Assembly: GCA_013076295.1 (NCBI GenBank)
Contig: RQOL01000618.1
Location: 4,278,001 to 4,342,000, forward strand
Source of the DNA: Sanderia malayensis
Taxonomy: Eukaryota > Cnidaria > Scyphozoa > Semaeostomeae > Pelagiidae
Direction of reading: 5' to 3'
Length of the DNA stretch: 64,000 nucleotides
A program made the position numbers and the translations under genes. Positions 10,500 through 23,624 of the stretch are shown here, in pieces (positions within the stretch are counted from its first letter, which is position 1; each line of letters opens with the position of its first letter). Below the pieces are notes generated by a model. The model was not told the origin of the DNA and did no database searches. It was given only the letters and a program-made list of their open reading frames with translations.

Positions 10500-13400
10500 T
10501 CAATAGGTAAAATTGGATGTTTTATTGAGCAAATTGATGCCATAAGCAATGGTTGGTTTTGTTGGTCCTCCATCCGGAATGGAAAAAAATATGTACAAGA
10601 AGACAGCCACACTCAGTATTAATACCAAATTTGCACGCAACACAAATTTTGCTTTGGAATTCTGGTTTAACGAGATGACTTCTTTTAAATGCTCTCTCTG
10701 TTCTTCACTTGATTTCTTCTCTTCTTCAACATCATCAGCAAATCCACAGATAAAATGCAATACCTTCTTCCATCTTGGTACTGGCTTCTCAAATTCAACT
10801 GAAATAAAATATTACTCATCGCCAGTTTTTATTTGATTATTTCAGCAAAGCAAAAGAACAATGGAAGCTTGAAAGTCTAGTACTATCAAAAATTGTGTAA
10901 CATCTACCATATTTCCCAGGTTAGGTGGCATGGGGCGCTTATTAATTGCAGGAATTTTTAGGAAGGTGTTTATTTGAGGGAGGGTGCTTATTGCAACTTC
11001 AAGGAATAGAAAAAAACAAATTTTTAAAATTAAATGCTTTTCATAATCTTTAACAAAAACATTTTGAAAAATCTTCAGGAAAAAGTGTCATTTAAACTCG
11101 GGACATTAGAGGGGGTGCTCATTTCAAAATATGGTCTGTTGAGAGGGTTACTTAATCAAGGAAATATTGTAGATGCCAAAGAAACCCCAGTTATACCAAA
11201 CATAACATTTGTTCCATTATTGTCTTTTCACCCCCAGTTTAACAAACTCCAAATGTAACACACAATTGAGTTACTATTTGTTGCGATTTGCTTTACCAAA
11301 ATTCTACTCTATTCTTACCAGATTCTTTTAAATTGACTACATCTTGATCTTTGACCCAAAATGCTGAATCCTGTGTTTGATGACTGGGGTGGGTTTCATG
11401 TGTTCTCTTCATTTGATCTTCTGCATCTATTTGACGCATTTCAAGATCTTCCTTAACTTCGTCTGATCGAATTGTTTGGTCGTGCCTTGTCCAGAAAGTC
11501 GTCCTTATTATCTGTAACGGAAACACCTTTTCAGTTTGCGAAAGGAAAATTACAAAGAAATTCGAGTCGGTGAGTATATCCAAGTTATTGTTTCTTACAA
11601 CTTTGAAATGGCATTTGAAACTTCCCTGGGGTACATCCACCTTGCCTGATATTAAAACAAGAGCGGAATTTCTTATTATTGTTCTTAACCAGGGAATCGT
11701 CAACGATAAACCTAATTGGCTACAGATAAAAGCAAGCGTGCATGGAAATATCCCAGGATAGATTAACTAGGCAGCAGCAACAACAACAATATAACTTGCA
11801 CAGTTACTTTATCACTCACCATTTCAGGGTCAGGAGCTTTGGTACACAGGCTTACAACAATACAAACGATTGCAGTCAAGAAGAATATCATGAGGGCGAA
11901 ATACATGTAATGAAAATTCTTCAAAATAATTGGCCGATTATCTTTCTGGCTGCATGCTGGTGCTTGGTAGACAAAATCAAGGACCATTCTTATTATACCA
12001 CAGACAAAACCAACCATGAGTCCCCAGAAAGTGCCCTGGCAACATGAAAAAGAAAGGTAATTTTATATTTCCTTGTATTGCGTGAACGTTTTTACTATCT
12101 ACCTAGTTTTAATTGTAGTTGTGGTTTTAATTCAACGGTGTTTTCAATAACTTGGCGTGAGGTGGGTGTTTCAGTAAATATTAGTAAAACGCCATGTACA
12201 AATACAAAATTTGTCGAATTAGAAATCTTGAATTAATTCACGCTTGCTCAATTTTTTATTCACTTCGACGACGGAGTTGGCTGAAGCATGTGACATTTGC
12301 CCACGTGATCGCTTTCATAAAATCAAGGAAACTCCCAGAGTATTTCGAATCCTAATTAATATGAATACCCAAACAAGAACAATGAATAAAATAATGCGTT
12401 GTTGCTTTTCTTGAAATTTTATATTCTTTCCAACAATCTGCCCAGACAGAACAATCTTGCTAGCACGGCTCATTTTAAAATACTTTTTGAAATAAAATAG
12501 AATGAAATATCATGAAACTTTGAAAAATTTATTGTAATTATTACCTGTTCATTGCTTCTTTTCCAGAAAATTGCAATCAAGTAAACAGAAGCAACTGGAG
12601 GTGCTAAATAGGCACTGACTGCTTGAATGTAAATGAAAAGTTGGCCACCTTGAAACTCACTCACTATTGGCACCCAACAAATACCAATAACACACATCAC
12701 AACTATGAAAAGTCTGCAACATGAATTGTAAGTACAAATTAAAATCATTGTTTATCGTAACATATTGCTAAAAATGAATTTTTAGTTCAGGGCTTGTTTG
12801 AGAGGGGAGAGGGCTATTTTAAAGTTGCCTCAAACATTGTCTTAAAAAAGACATGATTTTATTTTTTTATTTAACTGCAATGAGCTACATAAAGCGTTTA
12901 TATAAATGAATGACCATTTTGCAGTGAATCACCAGTTCTTGTGGTGTAGCAGATTCAATTTCCTCTGCACTCAAATAAAGCCCCGCTAGGGCTTTTTTGC
13001 AAAAGATGATTTCTTAGGTGGGGAATTATTCAACAAGGAGCTTATTTGAGGATTAACAGTATAAATATTTGCCAGGCCTAGTGTGGTTTTACAGCAATTG
13101 TGATATCATCTTCTTACTTAATTTTGGTTTTCAAAGTTTCCCTAAACAACAAACACATATGATGAATTTCACGGATAAAATGTGAACAAAATATTTTTTA
13201 ATTTTACCTTCCAACAATCATGAGTTCTCGAGTTCCAGCATTTTTTCTGATTCTCTTCCAAATATCCATTGTAAATAAAGTTGAAGCACTGTTAAAAATT
13301 GAAGTCAGGTCACTCATGAGTGCTGCCATCATTACTGCCATCATCATACCACGAAGACCTTGCAATAAATCATAAATTATCTTCATTTAATGTTTCATAA

Positions 13401-16400
13401 TTATTGCAACATGGGTGTATTAAGTGTATTGTGCATAAGGGATGTGCTCCTCTAGTGTAAAATAACGTAAACATATATTTATTAAGGATTAATGTATTAG
13501 TAATATGTTTACCAGAAGGCATAATTCCAAGAACCAAACGTGGATATGCAATGTTTGTGCATCCAGCCCTGCTGCCACAAACCTCAAAACATCTCTCTGG
13601 GTCAGTGCATGCTACTTCATCTGAAATACAATTGAACTTTATCAGACTTTATCTATGGTTCATGGATGATTGGTGAATCCACAAACACCATGCTACAGAC
13701 TAACCACCATGCACATGTTTTTTACAAGCACCAAGAAATATGCTGCATCACAGGAGTGTCTTGACAAATATCAATATTTCAGTTTTGAAAGTCGCTCATG
13801 TATATATGTATGGTGCCTAATATAGCTATTTTACACAACAAGATATCCCACATTGAGAGTGATTACTCAGACTCACAGCAGAATTTAGCTTTTTGTGGCT
13901 TCAAAGAAAAAGAAACCATGTTAACACAATATGTTTCTTGCAAAAAAAGCACAACAAGATGAAAGTTGAGAAAGTTGTTTATAAAGATAAGTTGTGTACA
14001 AATTAATGGATGAATGGATTCAGTGGGCTTGATGGATGATTAACAATGAATTTTTTACCTGCATAAAGAACACGGCTGATCATTCCTGGCAGCACCATGA
14101 TAAACAACGGAAGAATTTTGATGTATCCAGCAAGCAAAGATCCAGCTTGTGCATGTGATAAACTTTTTGCAGCAAGAGCTCTTTGAACAATGACCTTGAA
14201 GAAGGAAATTTTATATTATATCCGCTTTGAAATGCAGATGTATGTATACAGCTTGAAGTTAACTCTGGTTGGTCAAGTCAAAGTTTACCTGATCAGCACA
14301 CCAATACCAAATGGAAGCAGGGGTTTGTCCGAGAAGGAACCCAGGCCATGGCATATCAGAATGACCAGGGTCTCTGAGCATCACAAAGGAATCAGGTCTT
14401 GGAACACCACCACAGGTGACATTACCATTGATGACTTCTTTTGCCATGGCATTCATATAGCTTGTACGCAAGCCAGAATAACCACCTACTTTTTCAAAGC
14501 CTGTAAAGAAATACAATGAAACTCAGTCTATAGTTCTCAGATTACTTTGTATGCATGCTATGTGGAAAAGAGACATTGCTGAAGACCCATTTTGTTTTAC
14601 TTGGAGTACTTTTGCAATGCCCATATAATTAGCTGCATAATTACCCATGATTGTCATGACAAAGGCACCACTAACCATTACAACAGCCATCAAAGTATCC
14701 AGATAAATTACAGCTGCAAGTCCACCTGGAAGAATGAAGGCAAATTCTTGTTTTTATTGTGCACCAGTTTCTTTAAGCGGTGAAAGTTTCTTGTTTCTTT
14801 AAAGTCTTGACTTTATGGGGCTGGTTTGTCATCACCTACCTGTGATGGTACACAATGCAGTGATACCAAGAAGGAACAGAATTGATACATATAAGTTCCA
14901 ACCAACTGATTGCTGGATGAATAATGCTCCAGAATACATATTCACCTGCAAGAAATAGAACAGATGGTTAAAGCAAGTTTACAAGTAGAGACACTTACAA
15001 GTTCTGATTAAGGACAGAGAAACTTACCGATATTTTTGTGAAGATATAAAGAATCAATGAGAGCAATGCAAGGAAAACTCGAATTCTGTGTCCCCCAAAA
15101 CGTTTGTGGATATACTCTGGCAATGTGCAAACCTTCAATGCAAAAGAATGATTAATTGAGCAATAAACATCGGTTGTAAATTGGGAATGCTTGAGTTGAA
15201 TGATGATTCGTATTCACTTACCCCACTGGCAATGTAAACTGGAAGAAAAACAAACCCAAGGAGTTGGAGGAGAATGAGAGCCTGTTAGGATGAACAGAAA
15301 TCACTTAATCAATGATCCAATCAATGATAATCAAACAAGCATGGTTAATCACTCAAGTAATCATACTTGGAAACTTAAAAATATTTCCTCCTTAACTGAG
15401 TTTTTTTAAATTGTTTTCAATTGTTAACCTGTGGGAGAAGGGTGAAAGTGGTCTTGCTCAAGTAATTTTGGATCCAATGTATTTTGCTACCATATCCTAA
15501 TTATAAGATAGTCAAGGTATCTCACATTATGATATCAAATTTCCATATTTTTTTCACACCTCCACAAAATTAGAAAGAGTTAAAGCTGCCAAAAATGCAA
15601 AAATTTTTATTTAAAGTATTTGTGGTGGCTGAATTTAGATGGGTAAATGTTATAAATTGTTTTGCATTATTGTTAAAAGCAGTTGCCTTCTTAACTTTGT
15701 AAGGCATTTTATTCCATGAAATAAATAGATTTCATGGAATTCTGAATCACTGAATCTGATTCCTGAATCACACATCAGATTTAAAAATAATTTTCAAATT
15801 GGGAATCAGCATACAAAGTTTTATTGAATGGGGAAATAGAAAAAGCTGTAGGGGCACTTTACGAAATGAACTTTACGATTGTAAAAATGTGGCCAAAATT
15901 CCCCAAAGTTAGGAAATTTTGACTAGAGGGGCTTTTTAGAAAAGTGTAAGTGATTTCAATTAACTGAACAATATATATTGATCCTTGTCAGGTATTGTAA
16001 GTTCCCACATATGAGAAAGCTGGTCTTTCTTGTTTGCAGAGAACAATGGGAAAGACAATGGTCTATTGTTAAAAAACAATATGTTGCAGCAAAAAGTAGC
16101 TTACATTGAATTCAAATGCTCCAACTCCAATCCCTGCGGCGGCCCCAGAGCCTGCAAGCCCAACCAAATGTTCACTGCCAATATTACTAGCAAATAGGGA
16201 CATTCCAACCTGAATGATAAGAGCAATTAATTGGTATTTCTTATTGAATATTTTGCGTGCACGCAATGCAATAAGACTTTTTTTGAAAGAAAGATGCTGC
16301 ACTGCAAACTTACAGGAACGAACGTCATAAATCTGCCAGCTAAAAAATAGCCGCTTACTGTCGATCGATTTGCTCGGAAAAGCGACTGAAATTAAAGAGA

Positions 16401-16771
16401 AAATTGCGAAGAAAATAAATGGGTCAATATCGGGCGCGACAATACGGGTTCACAAGTTCAAATAATTGTGATTAGAGAATAGGAACATAATTGTAAATGA
16501 CAAGGATGTTTTTTAAAAATTATATATTATATATCTATCATTGAAATTACCAAGACTGGAACAGACTAAGTTTGCTGGGGTAAAGCAAAATTCAAACAAA
16601 GGAATTAAACGCCCATTTTACGAGGCCTAGTCTTATGAATGAAATCTTTGCACGATGAAGAGTATTGACAATGTTCTGTATATTTACCCATACTCCGACA
16701 CCAATAACTCCAAGAAAGTAAGCAGCAATAACAATAAAATCAACAGATGTTAAAGTGGCCTTTGGGGCCAT
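10500..16771 (-). CDS. SLC5A family sodium/solute (sugar or inositol) cotransporter, 15 exons
   Basis: Exons, high to low: 16771-16688, 16385-16314, 16209-16105, 15281-15222, 15132-15028, 14945-14840, 14725-14645, 14500-14289, 14194-14059, 13620-13513, 13358-13208, 12713-12545, 12035-11820, 11511-11319, 10798-10500. All phases agree, giving 698 aa, as expected for this family (SGLT1 664, SMIT1 718). The ATG at 16771 sits in AACATGG. Features include TM1 ([18 protein letters not shown]), the S-G-Y-F-L-A-G-R motif, [31 protein letters not shown], the ectoloop with four closely spaced Cys (exon 10), [34 protein letters not shown] and a final TM near the C-terminus. It is a plasma-membrane Na+-coupled symporter with 14 expected helices. 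The substrate (glucose, myo-inositol or other) cannot be decided. Introns carry MITE fragments. Confidence 0.9.
10920..11140. repeat. Degenerate GCGCTTATT-type repeat in SLC5A intron
   Basis: GGGGCGCTTATTAATTGCAG and TTATTTGAGGGAGGGTGC with TTCAAGGAAT resemble the interior of the AATAAGCGCC repeat seen at 62397-62525. The ends are not sharp, so this is a decayed copy. Confidence 0.45.
12965..13065. repeat. Short MITE fragment in SLC5A intron
   Basis: CTCAAATAAAGCCCCGCTAG and, inverted, GGAGCTTATTTGAGGATTAAC suggest a small relative of the TACCGTAAAT/AATAAGCCCC family with about 20-bp imperfect inverted ends. Confidence 0.5.
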
Positions 16772-17110
16772 GTTTTCTTCTTTTAGGCTCACTTCTGAAT
16801 GAAAATCACCAGGCAAGATAAGTCAAGGACACACAGCGTGGCGGCAATATCAAGGACAAACAAAACAAAATAAAGATCACGTCGGCATGGCACGTCATTT
16901 CCACGAGGCGCCCAAGGAATTCAATTAAAAAAAGTCAGAGGTACGCTGTTAATTTCTTTTTGTAACTACTAAATCAATTTCCAGGCAACGTTTGTTGAAT
17001 TGGAATTTCTATGGCAAATGTCAAGATGTAACGTGCATAGCGGTACGGGAAAGACTTGACTTCTGATCTTAAATAGTCACAACAGACGAAGGGCCATTGT
17101 GAAATCTACA

Positions 17111-17253
17111 TACCGTATTTCCTCTAATCAGCGCGCACCCTCTTTTAACCGCCCCCCCTCAAATAAAAAAATGTGAACTAATTTTTACCTTTTTAAATAA
17201 TTTTGCAAAATACTTAATAAGGGCGGAGGCGCTTATTAGAGGAAATCCGGTTA
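17111..17253. mobile_element. Small MITE, TACCGTATTTCCTCTAAT...ATTAGAGGAAATCCGGT
   Basis: A 143-bp element upstream of the SLC5A gene with about 18-bp terminal inverted repeats and a core of CGCGCACCCTC and GGGCGGAGGCGC. It is non-coding and related to the AATAAGCGCC family. Confidence 0.75.
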
Positions 17254-17927
17254 GATAATTTTATTTGACATGCAGGTTCTGCTAAGTGGGAGCATGTAGG
17301 TGATGCGGACCCTTAATGGCAATTGCTGTACCATGAGTAAATAGTAATAAAGTTGTAATGGTAACAGGTAGTAATTTGAATGCCTGTCGTCTGGACAGCT
17401 GTACTAAATATGTTCTTGTATTTCTCAGGTAGGAAGTGCCAACAGTATAATATACAAGTCTGAAAAGGCGGGAGGAAGTGTCAGATGAATGTAACATCTT
17501 TGATATCAAGACACAAAAATAAATTGTTCTCTTTCATATATATGCATTTGTTCAATAATAAAATTCATTTTAAAATGTTTTTATGTACTCTAATTCTATT
17601 TAATCCTCTACTCTACTGATTTCTGGATTTTTTCGTTCTCATTTGACGTCCATTTTTCTTTTCCTTCATGGTAACTTCATCACTTCACAATTCCCAACAC
17701 CACCTTTTTCGCAGAATATATCTAGAAATAAAAGCTCTATTAAATGCCCCCTCTCTAATTAGCCCTAAGGGAAGCTTGATAAAGTTCTTACTGAATGTAA
17801 TATTAATCAAAACAGATCAGCATGTCTTTTTTGTTCAACAATCTTCCAATATGTCAACTTCTTCTTGATAAACAAGATCTAGAATGCATAAGAGGAAATA
17901 AATTAAATCAATAGAAGAGAATATAAA

Positions 17928-18633
17928 CTAATAAGAAATGTAATCAGATAGGAAATACCAGGTGCATGCAGATTTCTTCGTTTCTTTGCACGTTTCTTCT
18001 TTATCTGCTGGTGTTACAGTTTGCCATTTTAGTACCATGTCTTGATCATCCAGTATCGTCCTCCATCTGTTCAAATTGTTTAGGCTACGTTGGTTGATAA
18101 TGTTCGGGGCTGTTAACCCTTTATCTTGAGCACCCGCAAAACATACCCATTGCTTCTTAATTGATCTTGTTGTTGCATCTATCATGGCTCCTGCCATTGC
18201 TCCAGAAGTTCTTCCACCATATTCCATCTATTTCAAATCTTCATTTGCGATAGGAAGTCAGCATGGAATAACATGCTACAATTTTGTTGCTTAATACTGT
18301 AATAATACTATTCGACTCGTACTATACAATTAGTAAAATAGAATACGAATACCATGTAATGCATTACCGTATACTGGTATCGAGTGGTAAGGTGTATCAT
18401 AGCATCATGAACACTGCACCATCCAACAGGAGATTCTTGACAGGCCGTCCTAAAAATCACAATTCTAACGTCAATTCAACGACGATGAGACGAATCAATG
18501 TAAAGAAAGGAATATCAAATCTACAACGAGTTTAAGTATAATTGAGAACAAAACAACAAATTACCTGATATTAACGATGTTTCAGTCACAACTATCAAGT
18601 GAACACCAAAAAGGCAACAGCCTACCAGGATAG
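17928..18633 (-). CDS. Unrecognised short secreted or type II membrane protein, at least three exons
   Basis: Visible exons: 18633-18565, 18435-18368 and 18227-17928 (TAG at the end). The first encodes a hydrophobic run (ILVGCCLFGVHLIVVTE) typical of a signal or anchor. The second is E-S-P-V-G-W-C-S-V-H-D-A-M and onward. The third is a 99-codon exon with three Cys, rich in R, K, N and Q. Phases agree if the second exon uses the acceptor TGTCAAG at 18436. The stronger-looking TTTTTAG ending at 18451 would put a stop in frame. The start exon is not identified; a possible exon with a GTAAGTTTAATC donor lies near 18772. I do not recognise the family and infer only that it is membrane-targeted or secreted. 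Confidence 0.4.
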
Positions 18634-19216
18634 CTAAAATAGTAAAATAGAGATTATTACAAAGACAAGAGCAAACCAGTCCAAAAACAGAGCAAAATTA
18701 ACACAAATAAGATAAGAAAGCCAAACTGAAGGACATAATCAGCTTCGGTAGATCCAGATTAAACTTACCTCGTGACAATGTAGGCTTTGGATGATATTTG
18801 CAATCATTTCCTTTCCTCTCAGCATCAATTTACTTGCATGTTCCTTTACCTTTCTCGATAACTACAAGACTTACACAAATGTCTTGCAACCAAACATCTT
18901 TGCTTGAGAGTATGAAAGATTAGAAAAGTATCTTCTCCCTGCTTCTTCTTTCGTTGTCTTTTCGTTGATCTTTTCCCCTGTTCATCTTACACGATCTTCT
19001 CTCTGCCAACGACTGAAAAGTGAATACCAAAAGACCAAAACTTCCACGTGCATGAGTATTTATACATGCGCAATGGCGCAGATTCATCATCCGCGCATGG
19101 TTCGATAGCACCATGTTTGGTAAAAATATGCAAGACAATCCGGAAATGCCAAACTTCTCGTGCATCAGCCAGCCAATCAAGAGGAAGCTAAGGATCCTCA
19201 ATAATGGTGTATTCAT

Positions 19217-20455
19217 CTCATGTTGCTACCAACGCATGCGTAGGTCATGTTGTCCCACATGCAATATTCGTTGATGCCAAGAGGGTAGCATTCGGAGCAT
19301 CACAAATCGTAGTTATTTTATCAATGACTGTTGAAGGCTGAAGTCTGTAACATGATAGAGGGGGACTGACGGTTGAGCTTTATTGCCAACAGTCGAGACT
19401 TCTCAAATACATGTTGACTTTGCCTTAAACAACAATCAAATTATCAATTAGTTGTCAAATAAATAAATAGAAAAACATGAAAAATTAGCAAATCGATTTG
19501 GGGAATTGCCCGGTTCCAATAAAATTTCGCCAAAAAAACGGCGAAACCCTATCTTCCCCGGGGGAACCTATGCCACGTGCCGAGCAGCCACTAAAGCTCA
19601 CCCTCTTTCCACGTTTTGCCAATGGAGATTCTGATCTTTACTCCAGATCTCTCGACTTCAAGATCAGGTATCTGCGCTCAAAAGAATAGAAATTCCCTGT
19701 GGCATTTGGCACGGACAACGGTTCCACGAGCAATAAGATTCAAAATTGATAAGATAGGTCTAATTCTGACGGTTTGAATACGGGGAGCATAAAATGCGCA
19801 TGCGTTTTTATTTACTTACAGTCGAGAAGAAGGTCGCAACTGTTACTGAGCGTTAACTTTCTGTAATTAATTCAAAGTTCTTGTTTTTCTTGTTTCCTAA
19901 TGAGTCAGGTGAAAGCTAAGAGAATTAAGCTATCTCCTAATCAAGGAGAAAGATTGCAAATAAAAAGAGTAACTGAAGAGTTTGACATAACTACAAAAAT
20001 CTAATTGTCAAGAAAGAGTAAAATCACAGTTGTTGAATAATGAAAGAAGAGCAACCTTGAAATTCAGTTCGGGAATCAAAAGAAAGCTGTGAATGACAAT
20101 GCAGCATTGGCATTTCGAAAACCTGTCCCTCCAGCGCCACAAAATGCCACAACAAAGACGAAAAACACTGCTGCAACATTAATTTCAGTGCTGGCAGACG
20201 GAATTTTGTGCACGGTTCAACAATGGTTGCATTGGACACAGGATATCTCGGGACAACTAAAATAATGTCACGAAAGGAGACCGACAAACAAAGCCACGTG
20301 TTTTTCAAAACGGCAAATTGCATAATGCAACTCTTAGAACAATAAAGTGCAACAATGTTTTTGCAAATGTTTTATAAAAGTTAAAACAGGTAATCAAGTT
20401 AAGTGTATATTCATAGAATTCGATAACTCGTAGCACGATGGGACATTTAGACATG
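19217..20455. other. Intergenic, no supported gene
   Basis: Short open frames at 19498-19689 and near 19899 (beginning M-S-Q-V-K-A-K-R) are too short and lack motifs or convincing splice sites. No RNA gene is recognised. Confidence 0.4.
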
Positions 20456-20790
20456 TTTCAAAAGATGGGCCCAGGCGAGTTCTTGTCCCAAGTGAAATAC
20501 ATTACCTATCCTACATAAAGCTAGGGTCAGAAAAATCAAATTTAAAAATAAATCGAAATGTCACTCACAAGGGGTCGAATCCTACTAATTAGGACCCTCT
20601 GATCAGTTTAAAACCATTCTCAGCCTTCTAGCATATATATTTCAAAAGTTGGGCCCAGACGAGCTCTTGCCCCAACTGAAATACATTACCTATCCTACAT
20701 AAAGCTAGGGTTGAAAAAATAAAATTTAGAAATAGTTCGAAATGTCACTCACAAGGGGTCGAGTCCTACTAATTAGACTAATTAACATGT
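20456..20790 (+). repeat. Two tandem copies of a dispersed repeat of about 184 bp
   Basis: Copies begin near 20456 and 20641 with AAAGATGGGCCCAGGCGAG and AAAGTTGGGCCCAGACGAG. They share GTGAAATACATTACCTATCC, ACATAAAGCTAGGGT, AAATGTCACTCACAAGGGGT and CCTACTAATTAG. The same family recurs at 27090-27480, on the other side of the large palindrome. Non-coding. Confidence 0.85.
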
Positions 20791-20943
20791 TAATTCGAAT
20801 TAAAGTACATTGCGTCAAATTGGAAATGCATCGGTTTTATTACACACTTCAATTTTTTCGATTCAATGATAGGATACTTGTCCGTTCTGGTTGAATTTCG
20901 AAAAGACTTGTATAAGTTCACTACTTCAACAACATCATCAACA

Positions 20944-23323
20944 ATGTTGAAAGTGGTATTATTTTTGCTGTTAATTCAGCAAGGATGTTCTTCTCCCATT
21001 TGGAAACATGAGGGACTTGCGGAACCCTGTGAAATATCCATGGATGAAACACGGGTATTGAACAACAAAGAAGGCCCGAAAACTGGTCAAATGACTTCAA
21101 CTCGAGTGAGAACAAGGCAAAGAGTAGGTGATGAGCAGATTAACAGTCGCCGTTTGGTGTTTGAAAATGTTGGAAGATTCCGTACAGCAACGCTGACTGA
21201 AAACATGGAAGCACCAACACGAAAACCAAAGCAAATGCCTAGGACAACACAAAGTAAGGAGCATTGGAGACAATTAATTACATGAAAACACTCTTTCAAG
21301 ACTTATTCGTGTTTTATAACATAGGTTTAGTCATCTATCTATTCATAAAACAATTTTGTATTTATATTATAGAACCGCAGACGAAAAACTCGTCCGATGC
21401 GACAGTAGTTGTGACTTTGGTCATATTTGGTTTGCTGATATTGCTGTTTGCAGTTATTAGACTTTACCTTAAGAGAAAGTAAGTACCATCGAAATTTAAT
21501 GCAAACATAATTTTCTTTCTTGTTCGAGTATCTACAAATTTATAGATCAAAATAAGATATTTATCCTTTCTGGAACTGTATCCTTGTTGACGAAGAAATT
21601 TGTTTTCCACAGTCTGAGATTGGCAGCATGGTTCTGGAGAAGAAACAAGAATGGCTACATGCCATTAAAAGTGAAAATCAAAAACAGGAAGAAAAAGCAA
21701 CACCTAAGAAAAAGGAACAACGTAAGCATGTGCCTTTCAATTTTATGAAACTCAGCAACTCGAATAACAGAACCCAAGATCTGATCTAGGAGGTGCATGG
21801 CAAGAAGGATGGCACTATCAGTTCAGTAATCATGTCAGCTTTACATAGTTCATTGATTAATCAAGTGACAACTGTTGTGTTTCAGAACAGGAAATCGTCC
21901 TGCTTGAGAAAGATTCCAAACAGAATCTGATCAGCGGTTCCAATGGTGAACCAGAACTGGTCGAGCCTGAAGTTTTGATCAAGCAGATTTACGTCAAAAA
22001 GGATTCAATGCCAACCAACAGCAACGATTCAGTATCAGAATGGAAGCTGAAGATGAATTCGAAGCAAGGTGATACTGATGAATTAGCATCGGTAAGTGCT
22101 GATACTGGCATTGATTGCGACGGTAGCATAAATGCAAACATCAACCAGCCACTTCAACCAACCTCTATGGATTCCAACAACACGTTGGTGGATGCAGCCA
22201 TTCCAACAACATCGTTTCAGATATCCAAAGAAAACAGCAAACACTCAGGTTTGGCTGAGCCTCAGAAGGAATGCAAGATCGATGTACCAATTCATGCAGA
22301 TGAATGTGATCAGCAGTTGCGTGATACAAAAGATGCATTGCAAGAAAGATCCATCGAGGACGCATGTGCCAAGAATGGGGTCAATAATGTGGCATCAACA
22401 GGCAAAACGGAAAACGAATGTGGCAACAAGAAAAATGCCTTCAACGAGGCAGATGCTGATGACGAAGTCCCAAAGCATGAGGAATCTGATGATTCAGATG
22501 TGGAAAGTGATACATCGTCAATAGAAATCAGTGACATTGATTCTCATGATGAGGGGAGTCTTTAGGAAGTCAGTTCATTCGGGTCATTGGATAGTTTCTC
22601 AAATATCAAACTGTTGATGAGCCCGAGGACTGTTCCGTCCCCATGTGCCAGCCTCGATTCTCTGAACGACATCAACGACCTAACGAAGTCCATCAGTTGC
22701 CATTCGACAAACAACAGTGATGAATCTGGTAAGTTGAAGCTGTAGTAAAAGCCGGTAGGGACAAATGCAATGCCATAGGTGAAAAGTGTTGGAGTTGGGA
22801 GAAAATTAAACTGCAGCAAAGACCGAGACCTAGCGTTGAATGAAAGTTAGAATAATGAGATTAAAGCTACACGCGAGTTATGTTTCTCAAGTTTAATTGC
22901 CAACACCAACCTTTCATCCTTAAGTAACCTGCATAGATATGCACAGAAGTACGGTGAAATCGACCTAAAAGAATGAAAAAAGCAAATAGCTGTAGCAATG
23001 GAAGTATAAGTATCAACGAATGACAACAACAACATACCATCTTTACTTGTTCATAAAGCAGGAAGAATTAACTTGATATTCTTTAAATTTCAGAGGAGCC
23101 GCAAGATCGGGTAAAATCTGTCAAGGGAGGCCATGAGCAACCGTGTAACCAGTCAGACTTGGATTCGGATTGCAGTCATCAAAGCACAGTTATCATTGAA
23201 CATGAGTCTGAAGTGAGCATGCCCAATAATGGCACGGAAGAACCCAAGAAAACAAGGAAGAAAAAATGGAAATTCCTCAGAAGAATTTTCGGAAAGAACA
23301 TGTGCGTTAGAGGCATGGATTAG
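20944..23323 (+). CDS. Type I single-pass membrane protein with alternative cytoplasmic tails
   Basis: Exons 20944-21253, 21373-21478, 21627-21721, 21886-22091, 22566-22728 and 23094-23323 (TAG) join in phase to 369 aa. MLKVVLFLLLIQQGCSS is a signal peptide. An ectodomain of about 100 residues with one Cys follows, rich in R, T and E. Exon 2 carries a transmembrane helix (VVVTLVIFGLLILLFAVI) and a stop-transfer RLYLKR. The tail is long, highly charged and serine-rich, and ends in a basic K-K-K-W-K-F-L-R-R-I-F-G-K. Retaining 22092-22565 gives instead a 396-aa form with an acidic end. Exon 3 has two acceptors, 21613 and 21627; only 21627 keeps the long frame. AATAAA follows at about 23371. I do not recognise the family. 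A receptor or adhesion-type role is possible but unsupported. Confidence 0.65.
22092..22565 (+). other. Exitron-like optional intron, fully open in frame
   Basis: The segment starts with a strong donor (TCG|GTAAGT) and ends with a good acceptor (GAGTCTTTAG|GAA). It is 474 nt, exactly 158 codons, and lies on codon boundaries at both ends. Read through, it is open for 157 codons with coding-like composition (D, E, S and N rich), and the acceptor TAG itself serves as stop codon. Spliced out, the frame continues at GAA to the end of the gene. Confidence 0.7.
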
Positions 23324-23624
23324 ACTTTCAAAAGAGACATCCGTAGAACACATTTTTGCTAAATAAGAACAAATAAATAATAAAAAATTGACAAAAAAAA
23401 ATACACAAATATAAACTATGTATACTATTGGCGAGAAATAATGAATAAAAATGTTTCTTTTTGTTTTGATTTGGAGTTAACTTGATAAAAAAAAGCCTGT
23501 TATGGAATGTTCAAATATGATCTATTTTTCATTTAATTTCATTCCAAATCCACATCAACTATTTAATATAATGGAAGAGTTTGAAGTGAATCCAGTTAGT
23601 TACTGGGGTTCAAATACAGACACC

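Noticed and set aside
19899..20340. Possible gene remnant beginning M-S-Q-V-K-A-K-R
   Set aside because: Frames of fewer than 60 codons with stops in each and no splice sites; no recognisable homology.
22563..22565. Stop-codon read-through or nonsense mutation
   Set aside because: The TAG is part of a good splice acceptor paired with a strong phase-matched donor at 22091, so optional splicing explains the continuing frame better.
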